Shown: positions 18,406 through 27,746 of the stretch, piece after piece
How the letters are laid out: every line of letters begins with the position of its first letter
How positions within the stretch are numbered: position 1 is the first letter of the stretch
Source: an uncultured Roseateles sp.
GTDB lineage: Bacteria; Pseudomonadota; Gammaproteobacteria; Burkholderiales; Burkholderiaceae_C
Assembly: GCF_945956965.1 (NCBI RefSeq)
Contig: NZ_CAMFJS010000024.1
Coordinates: 21,065-85,064, forward strand
Length of the DNA: 64,000 bases
Direction: 5' to 3'
Program-made: the position numbers and the translations under genes
The notes under the pieces: generated by a model
The model's database searches: none
What the model was told of the DNA's origin: nothing
Seen by the model: only the letters and a program-made list of their open reading frames with translations

Positions 18406-18434
18406 GCTGTAGAAGCTGGCCGGGCGGGTATCAA
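18406..18434 (-). promoter_or_regulatory. Possible kdp operon promoter
   Basis: TTGATA (18429-18434) and TACAGC (18406-18411) are 17 bases apart on the minus strand, about 55 bases before the first small ORF. The -35 element is good and the -10 element weak, as is usual for a promoter needing an activator such as KdpE. The AT-rich stretch just upstream (18435-18460) is where a KdpE site would be expected, but no confident operator was identified. Confidence 0.3.
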
Positions 18435-18454
18435 GATTTCATAAAGACCGCGTC

Positions 18455-18490
18455 AAAAAGACAAAAGGCCCGCCTCTTGCGAAGCGGGCC
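18455..18490 (-). terminator. Rho-independent terminator after sppA
   Basis: On the minus strand, GGCCCGC pairs with GCGGGCC (18484-18490 with 18467-18473) around a 10-base loop, followed by TTTTGTCTTTTT. It lies 33 bases beyond the sppA stop and separates that gene group from the kdp promoter region. Confidence 0.85.
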
Positions 18491-18522
18491 CATGAGCGCG
18501 CGGAAAACTGAGTGAACTCAGC

Positions 18523-19533
18523 TCAATGCAGCACAGGCAGTTGACGCACGGCCTTAACCGCCCCCTCACCCATGGCGGCGCCAAAGCGCTTGGCCAGACG
18601 CTCGGCCACGTTGTCGCGCGGGGTGTAGTCCACCACCTCTTCGGCCTTGACGACCTCACGGGCAACGAAGTCGAGGTTGCCGAAATGGTCGGCCAGGCCC
18701 AGCTTGACGGCTTGCTCGCCGTTCCAGAACAGGCCCGAGAAGGTTTCCGGCGTTTCCTGCAGGCGCTTGCCGCGGCCCTCACGCACCACAGCGATGAACT
18801 GCTGGTGAATCTGGTCCAGCATGGCCTGGGCATAGGCTTGCTGCTTGGGGCTGACGGGGGCGAAGGGATCGAGCATGCCCTTGTTCTCGCCGGCCGTCAT
18901 CAGGCGGCGCTCGACACCCAGCTTACCCATCAAACCGGTGAAGCCAAAGCCATCCATCAAGACGCCGATGGAGCCAACAATGGAGGCCTTGTCGACATAG
19001 ATGTCATCAGCGCCGGCGGCGATGTAGTAGGCGCCCGAGGCGCACATCTCTTCCACCACGGCATAGACCTTCTTGCCGTGCTTGGCCTTCAGGCGCTTGA
19101 TCTCGTCGTAGACGATGCCAGCTTGCACCGGGCTGCCGCCGGGAGAGTTGATGCGCAGCACCACGGCTTGCGAGCCCTGATCCTCGAACGCCGATTTCAG
19201 CGCCGCCACGATCTGCTCGGCACTGGCCTCGCTATCGGCCGCAATTTCACCCCGCACTTCCACCAAGGCGGTATGCGGCGCGCTATTGGCCGGCGAATGA
19301 TGATGCTGCTGCCAGAACAAGGCCCAGGCCAGGAATGCCAGCAAAGCCAGCCAGCACAGGCGGGTGAAGGTGCGCCAGCGGCGCTCACTGCGGCGGTCTT
19401 GCAAATAGTCTTTGGCGAACTGAGCCAGCATGGGCTCATAGCCGGCGAGCTTGGGCTCGGGCGGCGTCAGGCGGGCCTCAGGCGACACCAAAGGGTCCTG
19501 CATCGGAGGGGGCAAATCGTCGTTTGAACTCAT
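18523..19533 (-). CDS. sppA: S49-family signal peptide peptidase SppA-like
   Basis: 336 residues from ATG at 19533. One N-terminal membrane helix (FTRLCWLALLAFLAWALFW) anchors a periplasmic protease domain. Family marks are INSPGGSP (oxyanion region), the nucleophile Ser in MCASGAYYIA, and a Lys in AGENKGM that lies 52 residues after that Ser, the spacing of the Ser-Lys dyad in short SppA enzymes. It degrades cleaved signal peptides and membrane protein fragments. It begins 26 bases after the Rieske gene, so both probably share a transcript that ends at the terminator at 18455-18490. Confidence 0.93.
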   Translation of the reverse strand: MSSNDDLPPPMQDPLVSPEARLTPPEPKLAGYEPMLAQFAKDYLQDRRSERRWRTFTRLCWLALLAFLAWALFWQQHHHSPANSAPHTALVEVRGEIAADSEASAEQIVAALKSAFEDQGSQAVVLRINSPGGSPVQAGIVYDEIKRLKAKHGKKVYAVVEEMCASGAYYIAAGADDIYVDKASIVGSIGVLMDGFGFTGLMGKLGVERRLMTAGENKGMLDPFAPVSPKQQAYAQAMLDQIHQQFIAVVREGRGKRLQETPETFSGLFWNGEQAVKLGLADHFGNLDFVAREVVKAEEVVDYTPRDNVAERLAKRFGAAMGEGAVKAVRQLPVLH

Positions 19534-19559
19534 GGCGGTGGCTCTATTTCTTTTCTCAA

Positions 19560-19946
19560 TCAGTCTTCGAAAGCAGGCTTGGTGTCGCGGGAAGGATACC
19601 AATAGACACGTCCCTCACGCTCTTGCACCTCAATCTTGGTCAAGCCGATACGGCCGCACATGCCGCTGACGCAGCGGCCGGTGAGCGGGTCGTACACCGC
19701 CCCGTGGATGGAGCACATGATGTACTGCTTGTCGCGGTCGAGGAACTCGCCCTCTTGCCAATCCATCTCGGTGGGCACATGGGCACAGCGGTTCAGATAG
19801 GCCACCACCTGGCCGTCGAAGCGCAGCGCAAAAGCGCGCGCCGGCTCGCGGTATTGCAGCACGTCAAAACCATGGGCCTTGCCACGCTCTTGCAAATCTT
19901 CAGAGGCGCACAAAGGCAGGCCCAGCGTTTGTTGTTCTTCTTGCAT
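19560..19946 (-). CDS. Rieske [2Fe-2S] domain protein
   Basis: 128 residues. A soluble ferredoxin-like Rieske domain with both cluster ligand pairs: C-A-H (Cys54, His56) in NRCAHVPTEMDW and C-S-I-H (Cys78, His81) in MCSIHGAVYDPLTGRC. Other nearby cysteines follow (RCVSGMC). Such small proteins are electron carriers or subunits. No oxygenase partner lies close by, so its redox partner is unknown. An in-frame GTG at 19961 would add five residues. It is placed between a HAD phosphatase and sppA, the usual arrangement in related bacteria as I recall it. Confidence 0.9.
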   Translation of the reverse strand: MQEEQQTLGLPLCASEDLQERGKAHGFDVLQYREPARAFALRFDGQVVAYLNRCAHVPTEMDWQEGEFLDRDKQYIMCSIHGAVYDPLTGRCVSGMCGRIGLTKIEVQEREGRVYWYPSRDTKPAFED

Positions 19947-20054
19947 TTTTTCAGGAGTCACGGCCGTTCAAGGCCCGCCGATTGAAACCCAGCCCAAGCC
20001 TGACGGCAGCACGGCTCGCCCAAAAGCCGGGGCAGGATGCGGGGGAGTACGCGC

Positions 20055-20714
20055 TCAGGCATTGCGAATCAGCCACTCATGCAGATCGGGCACGGAGTGG
20101 GCCACATGCCGAGGATGGAGCTCAGCGAATGTTTCGTGGTCATGGGCACCGTAGCTCACGCCCACACTGGCCGCACCGGCATTGAGGGCCATTTGCAAAT
20201 CATGGGTGGTGTCGCCAATCATCAGGGTGCGTTCGGGTTCCACGCCAAACTCGCGCATCAATTCCAGCAACATGGTGGGGTCGGGCTTGCCGGCGGTCTC
20301 ATCCGCGGTGCGGCTGCCGTCGAACATGCCTTGGAGTTCAACCGCATGCAGGGCCTCATCCAGACCACGGCGGCTTTTGCCGGTGGCCACGGTCAGCCAG
20401 TGATGGCGCGCCTTCAGCGCCGCCAGCATCTCCAGCGTGCCCTGGAACAAGACCACCTCGTGCTGGGCCGCCAAGTAGTGATGGCGGTAGCGCTGGCCCA
20501 ACTCAGGGTAGCGCTCGCGCGCCAAGCCCGGCACCGCATGCGCCAAGGCCTCGGCCAGGCCCATGCCGATGACGTAGCTGGCAGCCTCGTCGCTGGGCCG
20601 GGGTTCGCCCACATCAACGGCCGCAGCCTGGATGCTGCGGGTGATCAGCGCAGTGGAGTCAAACAGGGTGCCATCCCAGTCAAAGGCGATCAGGTCAAAT
20701 TGCTGCGGGCGCAT
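20055..20714 (-). CDS. HAD-IA hydrolase, phosphoglycolate phosphatase-like
   Basis: 219 residues. HAD motif I is FDWDGTLFDS with nucleophile Asp12 and Asp14, motif II includes VATGKSRRGL, and motif IV is MIGDTTHDLQMAL. A helical cap lies between residues 20 and 85. The subfamily contains phosphoglycolate phosphatases and pyrophosphatases; the natural substrate is not decidable. It overlaps the 3' end of rluC by 20 bases, so the two are transcribed together. Confidence 0.92.
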   Translation of the reverse strand: MRPQQFDLIAFDWDGTLFDSTALITRSIQAAAVDVGEPRPSDEAASYVIGMGLAEALAHAVPGLARERYPELGQRYRHHYLAAQHEVVLFQGTLEMLAALKARHHWLTVATGKSRRGLDEALHAVELQGMFDGSRTADETAGKPDPTMLLELMREFGVEPERTLMIGDTTHDLQMALNAGAASVGVSYGAHDHETFAELHPRHVAHSVPDLHEWLIRNA

Positions 20715-21933
20715 GAGGTTTTTTATCGGTGAGGCTCAATTCGGCCACGAGCTTGGCACATTCGGGCGGCAAAGGTGCCAGCAACTCGATCTCGGCATTG
20801 CTGCCGGGATGGATAAAGCGCAGGCGTTTGGCATGCAAGAACATGCGGTCAAAGCGCAGCGCGCCACGCGCGATGGCGCGGTTGGCCTCGAAATCCCCGT
20901 ATTTAGGGTCGCCCACGATGGAATGGCCGGCATAGGCCAGATGCACACGAATCTGGTGGGTGCGGCCCGTCTTGATGGTCACATCCAGCAAGCTGGCACC
21001 TTGCAGGCGCTGCGCTACCTTGACCAGGCTGATCGAGCGCTTGGCTTGGTCGGCCTGCGGGTCGTGCGAGTTTTCAACCGCCCTGACCCAGCGCTCACCA
21101 TCGCTGCCAGTGAACTTGAGCAAGGCCACATCGATGACTTTTTTGTTCTCAGCCCAGTCGCCCCAAACCAGGGCGGCATAGGTCTTGCCCGTTTCACGCT
21201 CGCGGAACTGTTCTTGCAAAGCCACCAGGGCGCTGCGTTTTTTTGCGATCAGCAGCAAGCCTGAGGTTTCCTTGTCCAGGCGATGCACCAATTCCAGGAA
21301 CTTGGCCTCGGGCCGCGCCTGGCGCAACTGCTCAATCACACCAAAGCTGACGCCCGAGCCGCCGTGAACGGCCACGCCCGCGGGCTTGTTGACGGCCAGC
21401 AGATGATCATCTTCAAACAAGACAGGGAATTCGCGCGCCGGCACAAACTCGCGCGGCGCCTCGACCCGCTCGGGTAGGCGCACGGGCGGTATGCGCACAT
21501 CATCCCCCAACTCCAGCCGCGTGTCGGCCTGGGCGCGGCCCTTGTTGACCCGCACCTCACCGGCCCGGATGACGCGGTAGACATGGGTCTTGGGAACGCC
21601 CTTGAGTTCGCGGAGCAAAAAATTGTCCAGGCGCTGACCGGCCGAGCCTTCGTCGATCAGCACATGCCGCACGACCAGGGCCGCGGCTGGCACGGGCACC
21701 GGCGCTGCGGCAACTTTTGCTGCGGGCTTTATGGCTGGCGCACGCGCCGGAACCGCTGCCGCCGCGGCAGCAGGCCGCGCGACGCGAGCGCCCAGCGGGC
21801 GCGCTGAAGTTGGTGCCCGCTCACTGCGCTTGGCCGCTTTTGCTGGGAAAACTACCGCTGCTTTGCCAGGCTTTGTGCGGGTTTTTGCGGCGGAAGGCGC
21901 TTTGGCTTTCGCCCTTATAATGTTGCTCACCAC
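20695..21933 (-). CDS. rluC: Ribosomal large-subunit pseudouridine synthase RluC
   Basis: 412 residues from GTG at 21933 (a second GTG follows at once). A basic, Ala-rich N-terminal extension of about 95 residues precedes an S4 RNA-binding domain (QRLDNFLLRELKGVPKTHVY) and the RluA-type catalytic domain with LVHRLDKETSGLLLIAKK, which contains the catalytic Asp. RluC modifies uridines of 23S rRNA at positions equivalent to 955, 2504 and 2580. A longer reading to 22362 crosses the noncoding region shared with rne and was rejected. It is divergent from rne, the usual arrangement. Confidence 0.92.
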   Translation of the reverse strand: MVSNIIRAKAKAPSAAKTRTKPGKAAVVFPAKAAKRSERAPTSARPLGARVARPAAAAAAVPARAPAIKPAAKVAAAPVPVPAAALVVRHVLIDEGSAGQRLDNFLLRELKGVPKTHVYRVIRAGEVRVNKGRAQADTRLELGDDVRIPPVRLPERVEAPREFVPAREFPVLFEDDHLLAVNKPAGVAVHGGSGVSFGVIEQLRQARPEAKFLELVHRLDKETSGLLLIAKKRSALVALQEQFRERETGKTYAALVWGDWAENKKVIDVALLKFTGSDGERWVRAVENSHDPQADQAKRSISLVKVAQRLQGASLLDVTIKTGRTHQIRVHLAYAGHSIVGDPKYGDFEANRAIARGALRFDRMFLHAKRLRFIHPGSNAEIELLAPLPPECAKLVAELSLTDKKPHAPAAI

Positions 21934-22656
21934 GTAACCGCCGTAAGTATTTGATTTTTCTGATTTTACCCGTCGCGGGGCCAGACTCGGCGACGACGGC
22001 AAAGGCAGATGCAGACGGTGAGCGGGTGGTAGCCAGGGCGAACGATGGGTTTGCCTGGGCAAGAAAAAATAGGCGATGCAACGCACGGCTCTTGGCAAAG
22101 GGCCCTGTCCCCAAGTGACAGGGCGGTTGCCGGGGTTGGGCGGCAGAGCGATGTAGAACGAACCACACCGGGCAGCTTCGCTTGTGAAGCTGCCAGGTAT
22201 AGACAAGGTATTCAAAAGGCATGAGGCTGGTGGATCCATGATCCCTGCCGCCCTTGTGTCTGCTGCCCCCAGTCCTCGCTGATGTTTCCCTCCACTCCCC
22301 TCATCACCCCCCACCGCACCTGTGTGCAGCCCCGGCCAGACGCCGGCGAGGCTGCGACACACGGCCGTGGCCGGGCCGTGTTGCGTTCCGGGCCTTTCTG
22401 GGCCCCCGCCGCACGTTCATGGGAGCGGGCAGCAGCGCCGCCTGACGAGCCGCACGCGCCAACGCTGACCACCTGATTCGTCGTCGAACCACTGTTCGAT
22501 AGCGCATCCACGGTCAGTCCAGGGCGATTCCTTCCTCGGTTCCTCCACATTGCCCGTGCATCTGGTGTTGCCGTCAGGGTTTTTAAGCCCGGCGGTGACG
22601 TGATGCTGCGTGCCATCTCGACTTCAATCACGAGTGGCGCGCGAGGAGTGATGTCA
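21934..22656. other. Hairpin-rich divergent region and presumed rne 5' leader
   Basis: No credible gene is present in these 723 bases. At least three perfect inverted repeats are visible: GCCCTGTC/GACAGGGC (22102-22109 with 22117-22124), GGCAGCTTC/GAAGCTGCC (22171-22179 with 22186-22194) and ACACGGCC/GGCCGTGT (22359-22366 with 22374-22381). None has a terminating T tract. The region must contain the rluC and rne promoters. In enterobacteria the long rne leader is cleaved by RNase E itself for autoregulation; a similar role is inferred here. Confidence 0.6.
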
Positions 22657-25600
22657 ATGAAACGCATGCTGATCAATGCGACGCAGCCGGAAGAACGGCG
22701 CCTCGCAATCGTTGATGGCCAAAAGCTGCTGGACTTCGAGACCGAAATCGAAGGCCGCGAACAGCGCAAAGGCAATATCTACAAAGCCGTCGTGACCCGG
22801 GTCGAGCCCTCGCTCGAAGCCTGTTTCGTCGATTACGGTGAAGACCGCCACGGCTTCCTGCCCTTCAAGGAAATCGCCCGCCAATACTTCCGCGAAGGCG
22901 TGGACGTGCGCACCGCCCGCGTGCAGGACGCGATCAAGGAAGGCCAGGAACTGCTGGTCCAGGTCGAAAAAGAAGAGCGTGGCAACAAGGGCGCAGCCCT
23001 GACCACTTTCGTCTCGCTGGCCGGCCGCTATCTGGTGCTGATGCCTAACAACCCACGCGGTGGTGGCGTTTCGCGCCGCATCGAGGGCGAAGACCGTGAA
23101 GAGCTGAAGGAAAACCTCGACCAGCTCGAATACCCCAAGGGCATGAGCTTGATCGCTCGCACCGCAGGCATCGGCCGCTCCGCCGCCGAACTGCAGTGGG
23201 ACCTGAACTACATGCTCAAGCTTTGGACCGCCATCGACGATGCGGCCAAGGGCGGCAAGGGCGCCTACCTGATCTATCAGGAATCCAGCCTGGTGATCCG
23301 CGCGATCCGCGACTACTTCACCGCCGATGTCGGTGAAATCCTGATCGACACCGACGACCTGTTCGAACAGGCCCACCAGTTCATGAACCACGTGATGCCT
23401 GACCAAGGCCATCGCGTGAAGCGCTATCGCGACGACGCGCCGCTGTTCAGCCGTTTCCAGATCGAACACCAGATCGAAACCGCCTTCAGCCGCACGGTCA
23501 ACTTGCCTTCGGGCGGCGCCATCGTGATCGACCACACCGAAGCCCTGGTGTCGGTGGACGTCAACTCGGCCCGCGCCACCCGTGGCGGCGACATCGAGGA
23601 AACCGCTACCCGCACCAATCTGGAAGCCGCCGATGAAATCGCGCGCCAGATGCGTCTGCGTGACCTGGGCGGCCTGATCGTGGTCGACTTCATCGACATG
23701 GAAGAGTCGAAGAACCGCCGCGAAGTCGAGCAACGCCTGCGCGACGCCCTGCGCCAAGACCGCGCCCGCGTGCAGTTCGCCTCCATCAGCAAGTTCGGCC
23801 TGCTGGAGCTGAGCCGTCAGCGCCTGCGCCCAAGCCTTAGCGAAGGCAATCACATCACCTGCCCGCGTTGCAACGGCACCGGCCATATCCGCGACACCGA
23901 GTCTTCGGCGCTGCAGATCCTGCGCATGGTTCAGGAAGAGTCCATGAAGGACAACACCGCCGCCGTGCACGTGCAAGTGCCCGTGGAAGTGACCAGCTTC
24001 TTGCTGAACGAAAAGCGCACCGAGATCACCAAGATCGAGCTGAAGCAGCGCGTCACCGTGCTGCTGGTGCCCAATAAGCACCTGGAAACGCCCAACTACA
24101 AGCTGGAGCGCCTGCGCCACGACGACCCCCGTCTGGAGAACCTGCAAGCCAGCTACACCATGATCGAAGAGCAGCAAGACGAGGTGGGCATCACCCGTCG
24201 CAGCGATTCGGACAAGGGCCGCAGCAAGCAAGAGCCGGTGATCAAGGGCATCCTGCCCGAGTTGCCCGCCCCCATGCCCACGCCGGCAGCCCCCAAGGCC
24301 GCACCCGCAGCAGCCGCTGCGCCGGTGGCAGCACCTGCCGCTGGCGGTGGCTTCTTCGGCTGGATCAAGAACCTGTTCGGCGCCCCCGCACCGGCACCGG
24401 TGGAAGCACCGGCCGCACCCGCCAAGCCCGCCAATGGCGAGCGCAGCAAGCGCGAAGGTGGCCGTGACGGCGCCCGCGAAGGCCGTGGTGGACGTGAAGG
24501 TCGCGAAGGCCGTGAGGGCCGCGGCCGCAACGGCGAGCGCGGCGCAGATCGCAATGCCAAGCGTGAAGGCGGACGTGGCGAAGCCAACAAGCCGCAAGAA
24601 GCACGCGGCGAGCGTCCGGAAGGCCAGCAGCGCCCCGAGCGTGGCGAGCGCGCTGAACGCGGCGAGCGTGGTGACCGCGGCGACCGTAACGGCCGCCGTG
24701 GCGAGCGCAACGAGCGTGGCAATGAAGCCAAGCCCGAAGGCCTGAACGCCACGAACGAGCAGCAACAACAACGCCCCGAGCGCGGCAGCAACGAGCGTAG
24801 CGAGGCCGGTGGCCGCCGCCCGCGCGGTGAGCGTCCGCCGCGCGCCGAGCGCAGCGAAGAGCAAATCGCCGCCGCCAACCTGGCCAGCCAAGCAGGTCAG
24901 GAGCCGAACGCCTTCGTTGACAGCCAGGCGCCTGCCTTCGGCAATGATGGCATTGCCAACGGTGATGGCGAAGCCAGCAACGAAGAACGCCAAGGCCGTG
25001 GCCGCCGCCGTCGTCGCAACGGTGGCGCCCGTGAAGATGGCCGCCCGGTCGGCGCTGCCGACGCTGGCATCGACAGCCAGGCCGCCGCTGTGGACGGCGA
25101 GGCCAACGTCGCTGCTGCCGAAGGCAGCAACGAGTCGGCTGACGAGTCGCAACAGCAGCAAGCCCCTAACGGCGAAAACCGTGGCCGTGGCCGCAACCGT
25201 GGCCGTGACCGTGACCGCGCACCCCGCGCTGATCGCGGTGATCGCAGCGAGCAAGTCGCCGCAGCCACCGAGTCCGCCGAGCAGGCGCCCGCCGCGCTGA
25301 GCAGCGTCGAGCACGAGGCGGTGCAAGCCGCGCCTGCCGCCGCCATCCCGGCAGCCGCCGAGCCGGTGGCAGCAGCGGCAGCAGCACCCGTGGTTGAAGC
25401 TGCAGCGCCTGCAGCGCCCGCGCCCGTCGCAGCAGCTGCAGCGCCAGCCGTCCCCGCCTTTGTGCTGGCGATTGACGAGCTGCAAGCAGTTGCCGCGGCC
25501 AGCGGCCTGCAATGGGTCAACTCGGATGCCGAGAAGATCCGCGCCGCGCAAGAAGCCATCGCCGCCGAGCCCAAGCCCGTCCACGTGCCCCGCGAGCCCA

Positions 25601-25689
25601 AGCCCGTGGTGAGCATCGAAGAAGGCCCGCTGGTCTTGGTCGAGACCCGCAAGGATCTGGGCCAGGTCAAGCTGCCCTTCGAGGCCTGA
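22657..25689 (+). CDS. rne: Ribonuclease E
   Basis: 1010 residues from ATG at 22657, with an AGGAG ribosome-binding site 8 bases upstream. The catalytic half holds an S1 domain (about 35-120), the metal-binding Asp residues in [14 protein letters not shown] and [10 protein letters not shown], and the zinc-link CPRCNGTG. The C-terminal half (from about 520) is disordered: an Ala/Pro stretch with [11 protein letters not shown], then Arg/Glu/Gly-rich RNA-binding tracts, then an Ala-rich segment and a short terminal motif. It is the core endonuclease of RNA decay and rRNA processing. An ATG at 22651 is too close to the ribosome-binding site. Confidence 0.98.
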   Translation: MKRMLINATQPEERRLAIVDGQKLLDFETEIEGREQRKGNIYKAVVTRVEPSLEACFVDYGEDRHGFLPFKEIARQYFREGVDVRTARVQDAIKEGQELLVQVEKEERGNKGAALTTFVSLAGRYLVLMPNNPRGGGVSRRIEGEDREELKENLDQLEYPKGMSLIARTAGIGRSAAELQWDLNYMLKLWTAIDDAAKGGKGAYLIYQESSLVIRAIRDYFTADVGEILIDTDDLFEQAHQFMNHVMPDQGHRVKRYRDDAPLFSRFQIEHQIETAFSRTVNLPSGGAIVIDHTEALVSVDVNSARATRGGDIEETATRTNLEAADEIARQMRLRDLGGLIVVDFIDMEESKNRREVEQRLRDALRQDRARVQFASISKFGLLELSRQRLRPSLSEGNHITCPRCNGTGHIRDTESSALQILRMVQEESMKDNTAAVHVQVPVEVTSFLLNEKRTEITKIELKQRVTVLLVPNKHLETPNYKLERLRHDDPRLENLQASYTMIEEQQDEVGITRRSDSDKGRSKQEPVIKGILPELPAPMPTPAAPKAAPAAAAAPVAAPAAGGGFFGWIKNLFGAPAPAPVEAPAAPAKPANGERSKREGGRDGAREGRGGREGREGREGRGRNGERGADRNAKREGGRGEANKPQEARGERPEGQQRPERGERAERGERGDRGDRNGRRGERNERGNEAKPEGLNATNEQQQQRPERGSNERSEAGGRRPRGERPPRAERSEEQIAAANLASQAGQEPNAFVDSQAPAFGNDGIANGDGEASNEERQGRGRRRRRNGGAREDGRPVGAADAGIDSQAAAVDGEANVAAAEGSNESADESQQQQAPNGENRGRGRNRGRDRDRAPRADRGDRSEQVAAATESAEQAPAALSSVEHEAVQAAPAAAIPAAAEPVAAAAAAPVVEAAAPAAPAPVAAAAAPAVPAFVLAIDELQAVAAASGLQWVNSDAEKIRAAQEAIAAEPKPVHVPREPKPVVSIEEGPLVLVETRKDLGQVKLPFEA

Positions 25690-25734
25690 TGCTTTTTGAC
25701 TGAACGCTGAGGGCCGACCAGGCCCCTGCCCCAA

Positions 25735-25766
25735 CGCCGCCCGGCTCAACAGCTCGGGCGGCGTTT
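25735..25766 (+). terminator. Rho-independent terminator of rne
   Basis: CGCCGCCCG (25735-25743) pairs perfectly with CGGGCGGCG (25755-25763) around an 11-base loop, then TTT. It lies about 45 bases after the rne stop and separates rne from the peptide transporter gene. Confidence 0.75.
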
Positions 25767-25839
25767 CTCATTTCGGGCAATGCCAGCACAGCCCACCCAA
25801 CGCCCCCCCTGGCTGCCCCGCAACTCACGCCATCCCACC

Positions 25840-27405
25840 ATGAACACGCCCATCACACCGGCATCAGCGGCACCCAAGATGCCGCCGCAAATCCCCTACA
25901 TCATCGGCAACGAAGGATGCGAGCGCTTCAGCTTCTACGGCATGCGCAACATCCTCACCATGTTCCTGATGACCAGCTTGCTGCTGTCCATCCCCGAGGA
26001 CTTGCGCAAGGGCGAGGCCAAAGATGTCTTTCATACCTTTGTGATCGGCGTCTACTTCTTCCCCTTGCTGGGTGGCTGGCTGGCCGACCGCTTTTTCGGC
26101 AAGTACAACACCATCCTCTGGCTCAGCCTGGTGTACTGCGCCGGCCACGCCTGCTTGGCGATTTTTGAAAACAATCTGCGCGGCTTCTACTTCGGCCTCT
26201 TCCTGATCGCCCTGGGCTCGGGCGGCATCAAGCCGCTGATCAGCTCCTTTGTCGGCGACCAGTTCGACAAGAGCAATCGCAGCCTCGCGCAAAAAGTGTT
26301 CGACGGCTTTTACTGGATCATCAACTTCGGCAGCTTCTTCGCCTCGCTGTTGATGCCCATCTTCTTGGCCGAATTCGGACCCAGCGTGGCCTTCGGCATT
26401 CCCGGCGTGTTCATGTTCATCGCCACGCTGATCTTCTGGTCAGGCCGCAAGAAGTATGTGCATGTGGCGCCCACCGCAGGCAAAGACCCCAATAGCTTCC
26501 TCAAGGTGGTGCGCACCGCCCTGCTCACACCAAAGCCCGGCGCGGCCCGCCCTGGCCTGCTGCTGGCCCTGAGCGGCGTGGTCCTGGCGATTGCCAGCCT
26601 GTGCTTCTACAAAGAGATCGGCATCGTGCCTGCCCTGTGCTCGGCCCTGGTGCTGGTGATGGGTTTTGGTGGCGCCGGCGCCTGGGCACAGCTGGACCGC
26701 GCCAGCGCCAAGCATGGTGAGGCCTCTGTCGCAGCGGTGCGCACCGTGCTGCGCCTGCTGGTGCTGTTCGCCTTGGTCACGCCCTTCTGGTCCCTGTTTG
26801 ACCAAAAGGCCTCCACCTGGGTGCTGCAGGCGGACCAGATGGCCAAGCCCGAATGGTTCAAGTCCTCGATGATGCAGGCGCTCAACCCCTTGCTGGTGAT
26901 GCTGCTGATCCCCTTCAACAACTTGGTGCTGTACCCACTGCTGCGCCGCATGGGCTTGCAGATAACCGCCTTGCGCCGCATGGGGGCCGGCATTGCTTTT
27001 TCCAGCATCGCCTTCTTGGTGGTGGGCGGCTTCCAGCTCTGGCTGGACGATGGCCACCGCGTCACCATCCTCTGGCAAATCCTGCCCTATGCCTTGCTGA
27101 CTTTTGGCGAGGTGCTGGTCTCGGCCACCGGCCTGGAATTCGCCTACAGCCAGGCGCCGCTGGCCATGAAGGGCGTGATCACCAGCTTCTGGAATCTCTC
27201 GGTCACGGTCGGCAATCTGTGGGTGTTGCTGGCCAACTCCAGCGTCAAGGGCGCGGCTGTCACCAGCTATATCCAGAGCACGGGCACCAGCGTCACCGCC
27301 TTCCAGATGTTCTTCTTCGCCGGCTTTGCCTTGCTGGCAGCCCTGCTGTTTGGCCTCTATGCCCGCGGCTATGAGATGCAGGAAAATTACCGCAGCGCGG
27401 CTTGA
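25840..27405 (+). CDS. POT/PTR-family proton-coupled peptide transporter
   Basis: 521 residues from ATG at 25840. A polytopic inner-membrane protein with the POT signature early on (GNEGCERFSFYGMRNIL, containing the ExxERFxYY-like motif) and a second family block around FDGFYWIINFGSFFASLLMP. About 12-14 hydrophobic helices can be traced. It imports di- and tripeptides with protons; exact specificity is not visible. The start 20 codons downstream of the first ATG is preferred because the upstream segment is Pro-rich and noncoding in character. No regulator is adjacent. Confidence 0.92.
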   Translation: MNTPITPASAAPKMPPQIPYIIGNEGCERFSFYGMRNILTMFLMTSLLLSIPEDLRKGEAKDVFHTFVIGVYFFPLLGGWLADRFFGKYNTILWLSLVYCAGHACLAIFENNLRGFYFGLFLIALGSGGIKPLISSFVGDQFDKSNRSLAQKVFDGFYWIINFGSFFASLLMPIFLAEFGPSVAFGIPGVFMFIATLIFWSGRKKYVHVAPTAGKDPNSFLKVVRTALLTPKPGAARPGLLLALSGVVLAIASLCFYKEIGIVPALCSALVLVMGFGGAGAWAQLDRASAKHGEASVAAVRTVLRLLVLFALVTPFWSLFDQKASTWVLQADQMAKPEWFKSSMMQALNPLLVMLLIPFNNLVLYPLLRRMGLQITALRRMGAGIAFSSIAFLVVGGFQLWLDDGHRVTILWQILPYALLTFGEVLVSATGLEFAYSQAPLAMKGVITSFWNLSVTVGNLWVLLANSSVKGAAVTSYIQSTGTSVTAFQMFFFAGFALLAALLFGLYARGYEMQENYRSAA

Positions 27406-27439
27406 GCCTCAGCGACACCACCGACTTGGGAGCATCGAC

Positions 27440-27682
27440 ATGCAAATGAAAGCCACCGTCTCCTTGAGCGGCGTGATCGTTGCCGCTGCGCTGAGCCTGC
27501 TGACCTTGGCGGTGAGCGGCCTGGGCTTCGGCTCGCTCATGGCCTGGACTCAGGCCATGCCCGCCTCATGGCGGCCATTCATAACGCCGGCTTTGAGCGT
27601 GCTGGCGGCTTGCCTCGTGCTGACCGGCGCCATCTGGCGCCGCCGCAGGGCCAAGCAAAGCGCTCAGTCCAAACGGCTGTGA
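27440..27682 (+). CDS. Small two-helix membrane protein, unknown function
   Basis: 80 residues from ATG at 27440, with GGGAG 8 bases upstream. Two hydrophobic segments (about 6-34 and 47-66) are followed by a basic tail WRRRRAKQ, giving a C-in orientation. The layout recalls DUF2798-type proteins but the match is weak. It starts 34 bases after the peptide transporter and may be co-transcribed with it. Confidence 0.6.
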   Translation: MQMKATVSLSGVIVAAALSLLTLAVSGLGFGSLMAWTQAMPASWRPFITPALSVLAACLVLTGAIWRRRRAKQSAQSKRL

Positions 27683-27746
27683 GGCGGCCCCGACTCGGGC
27701 TTGGCTGAAGCAGCCTTGCCCGATCGATCAATCGCGCAACATCACC

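Noticed and set aside
22654..25749. A 1031-residue open frame antisense to rne
   Set aside because: It is a shadow of the high-GC rne coding frame: its protein is Gly/Leu/Val-biased without any family motif, and the opposite strand encodes a complete RNase E with catalytic residues.
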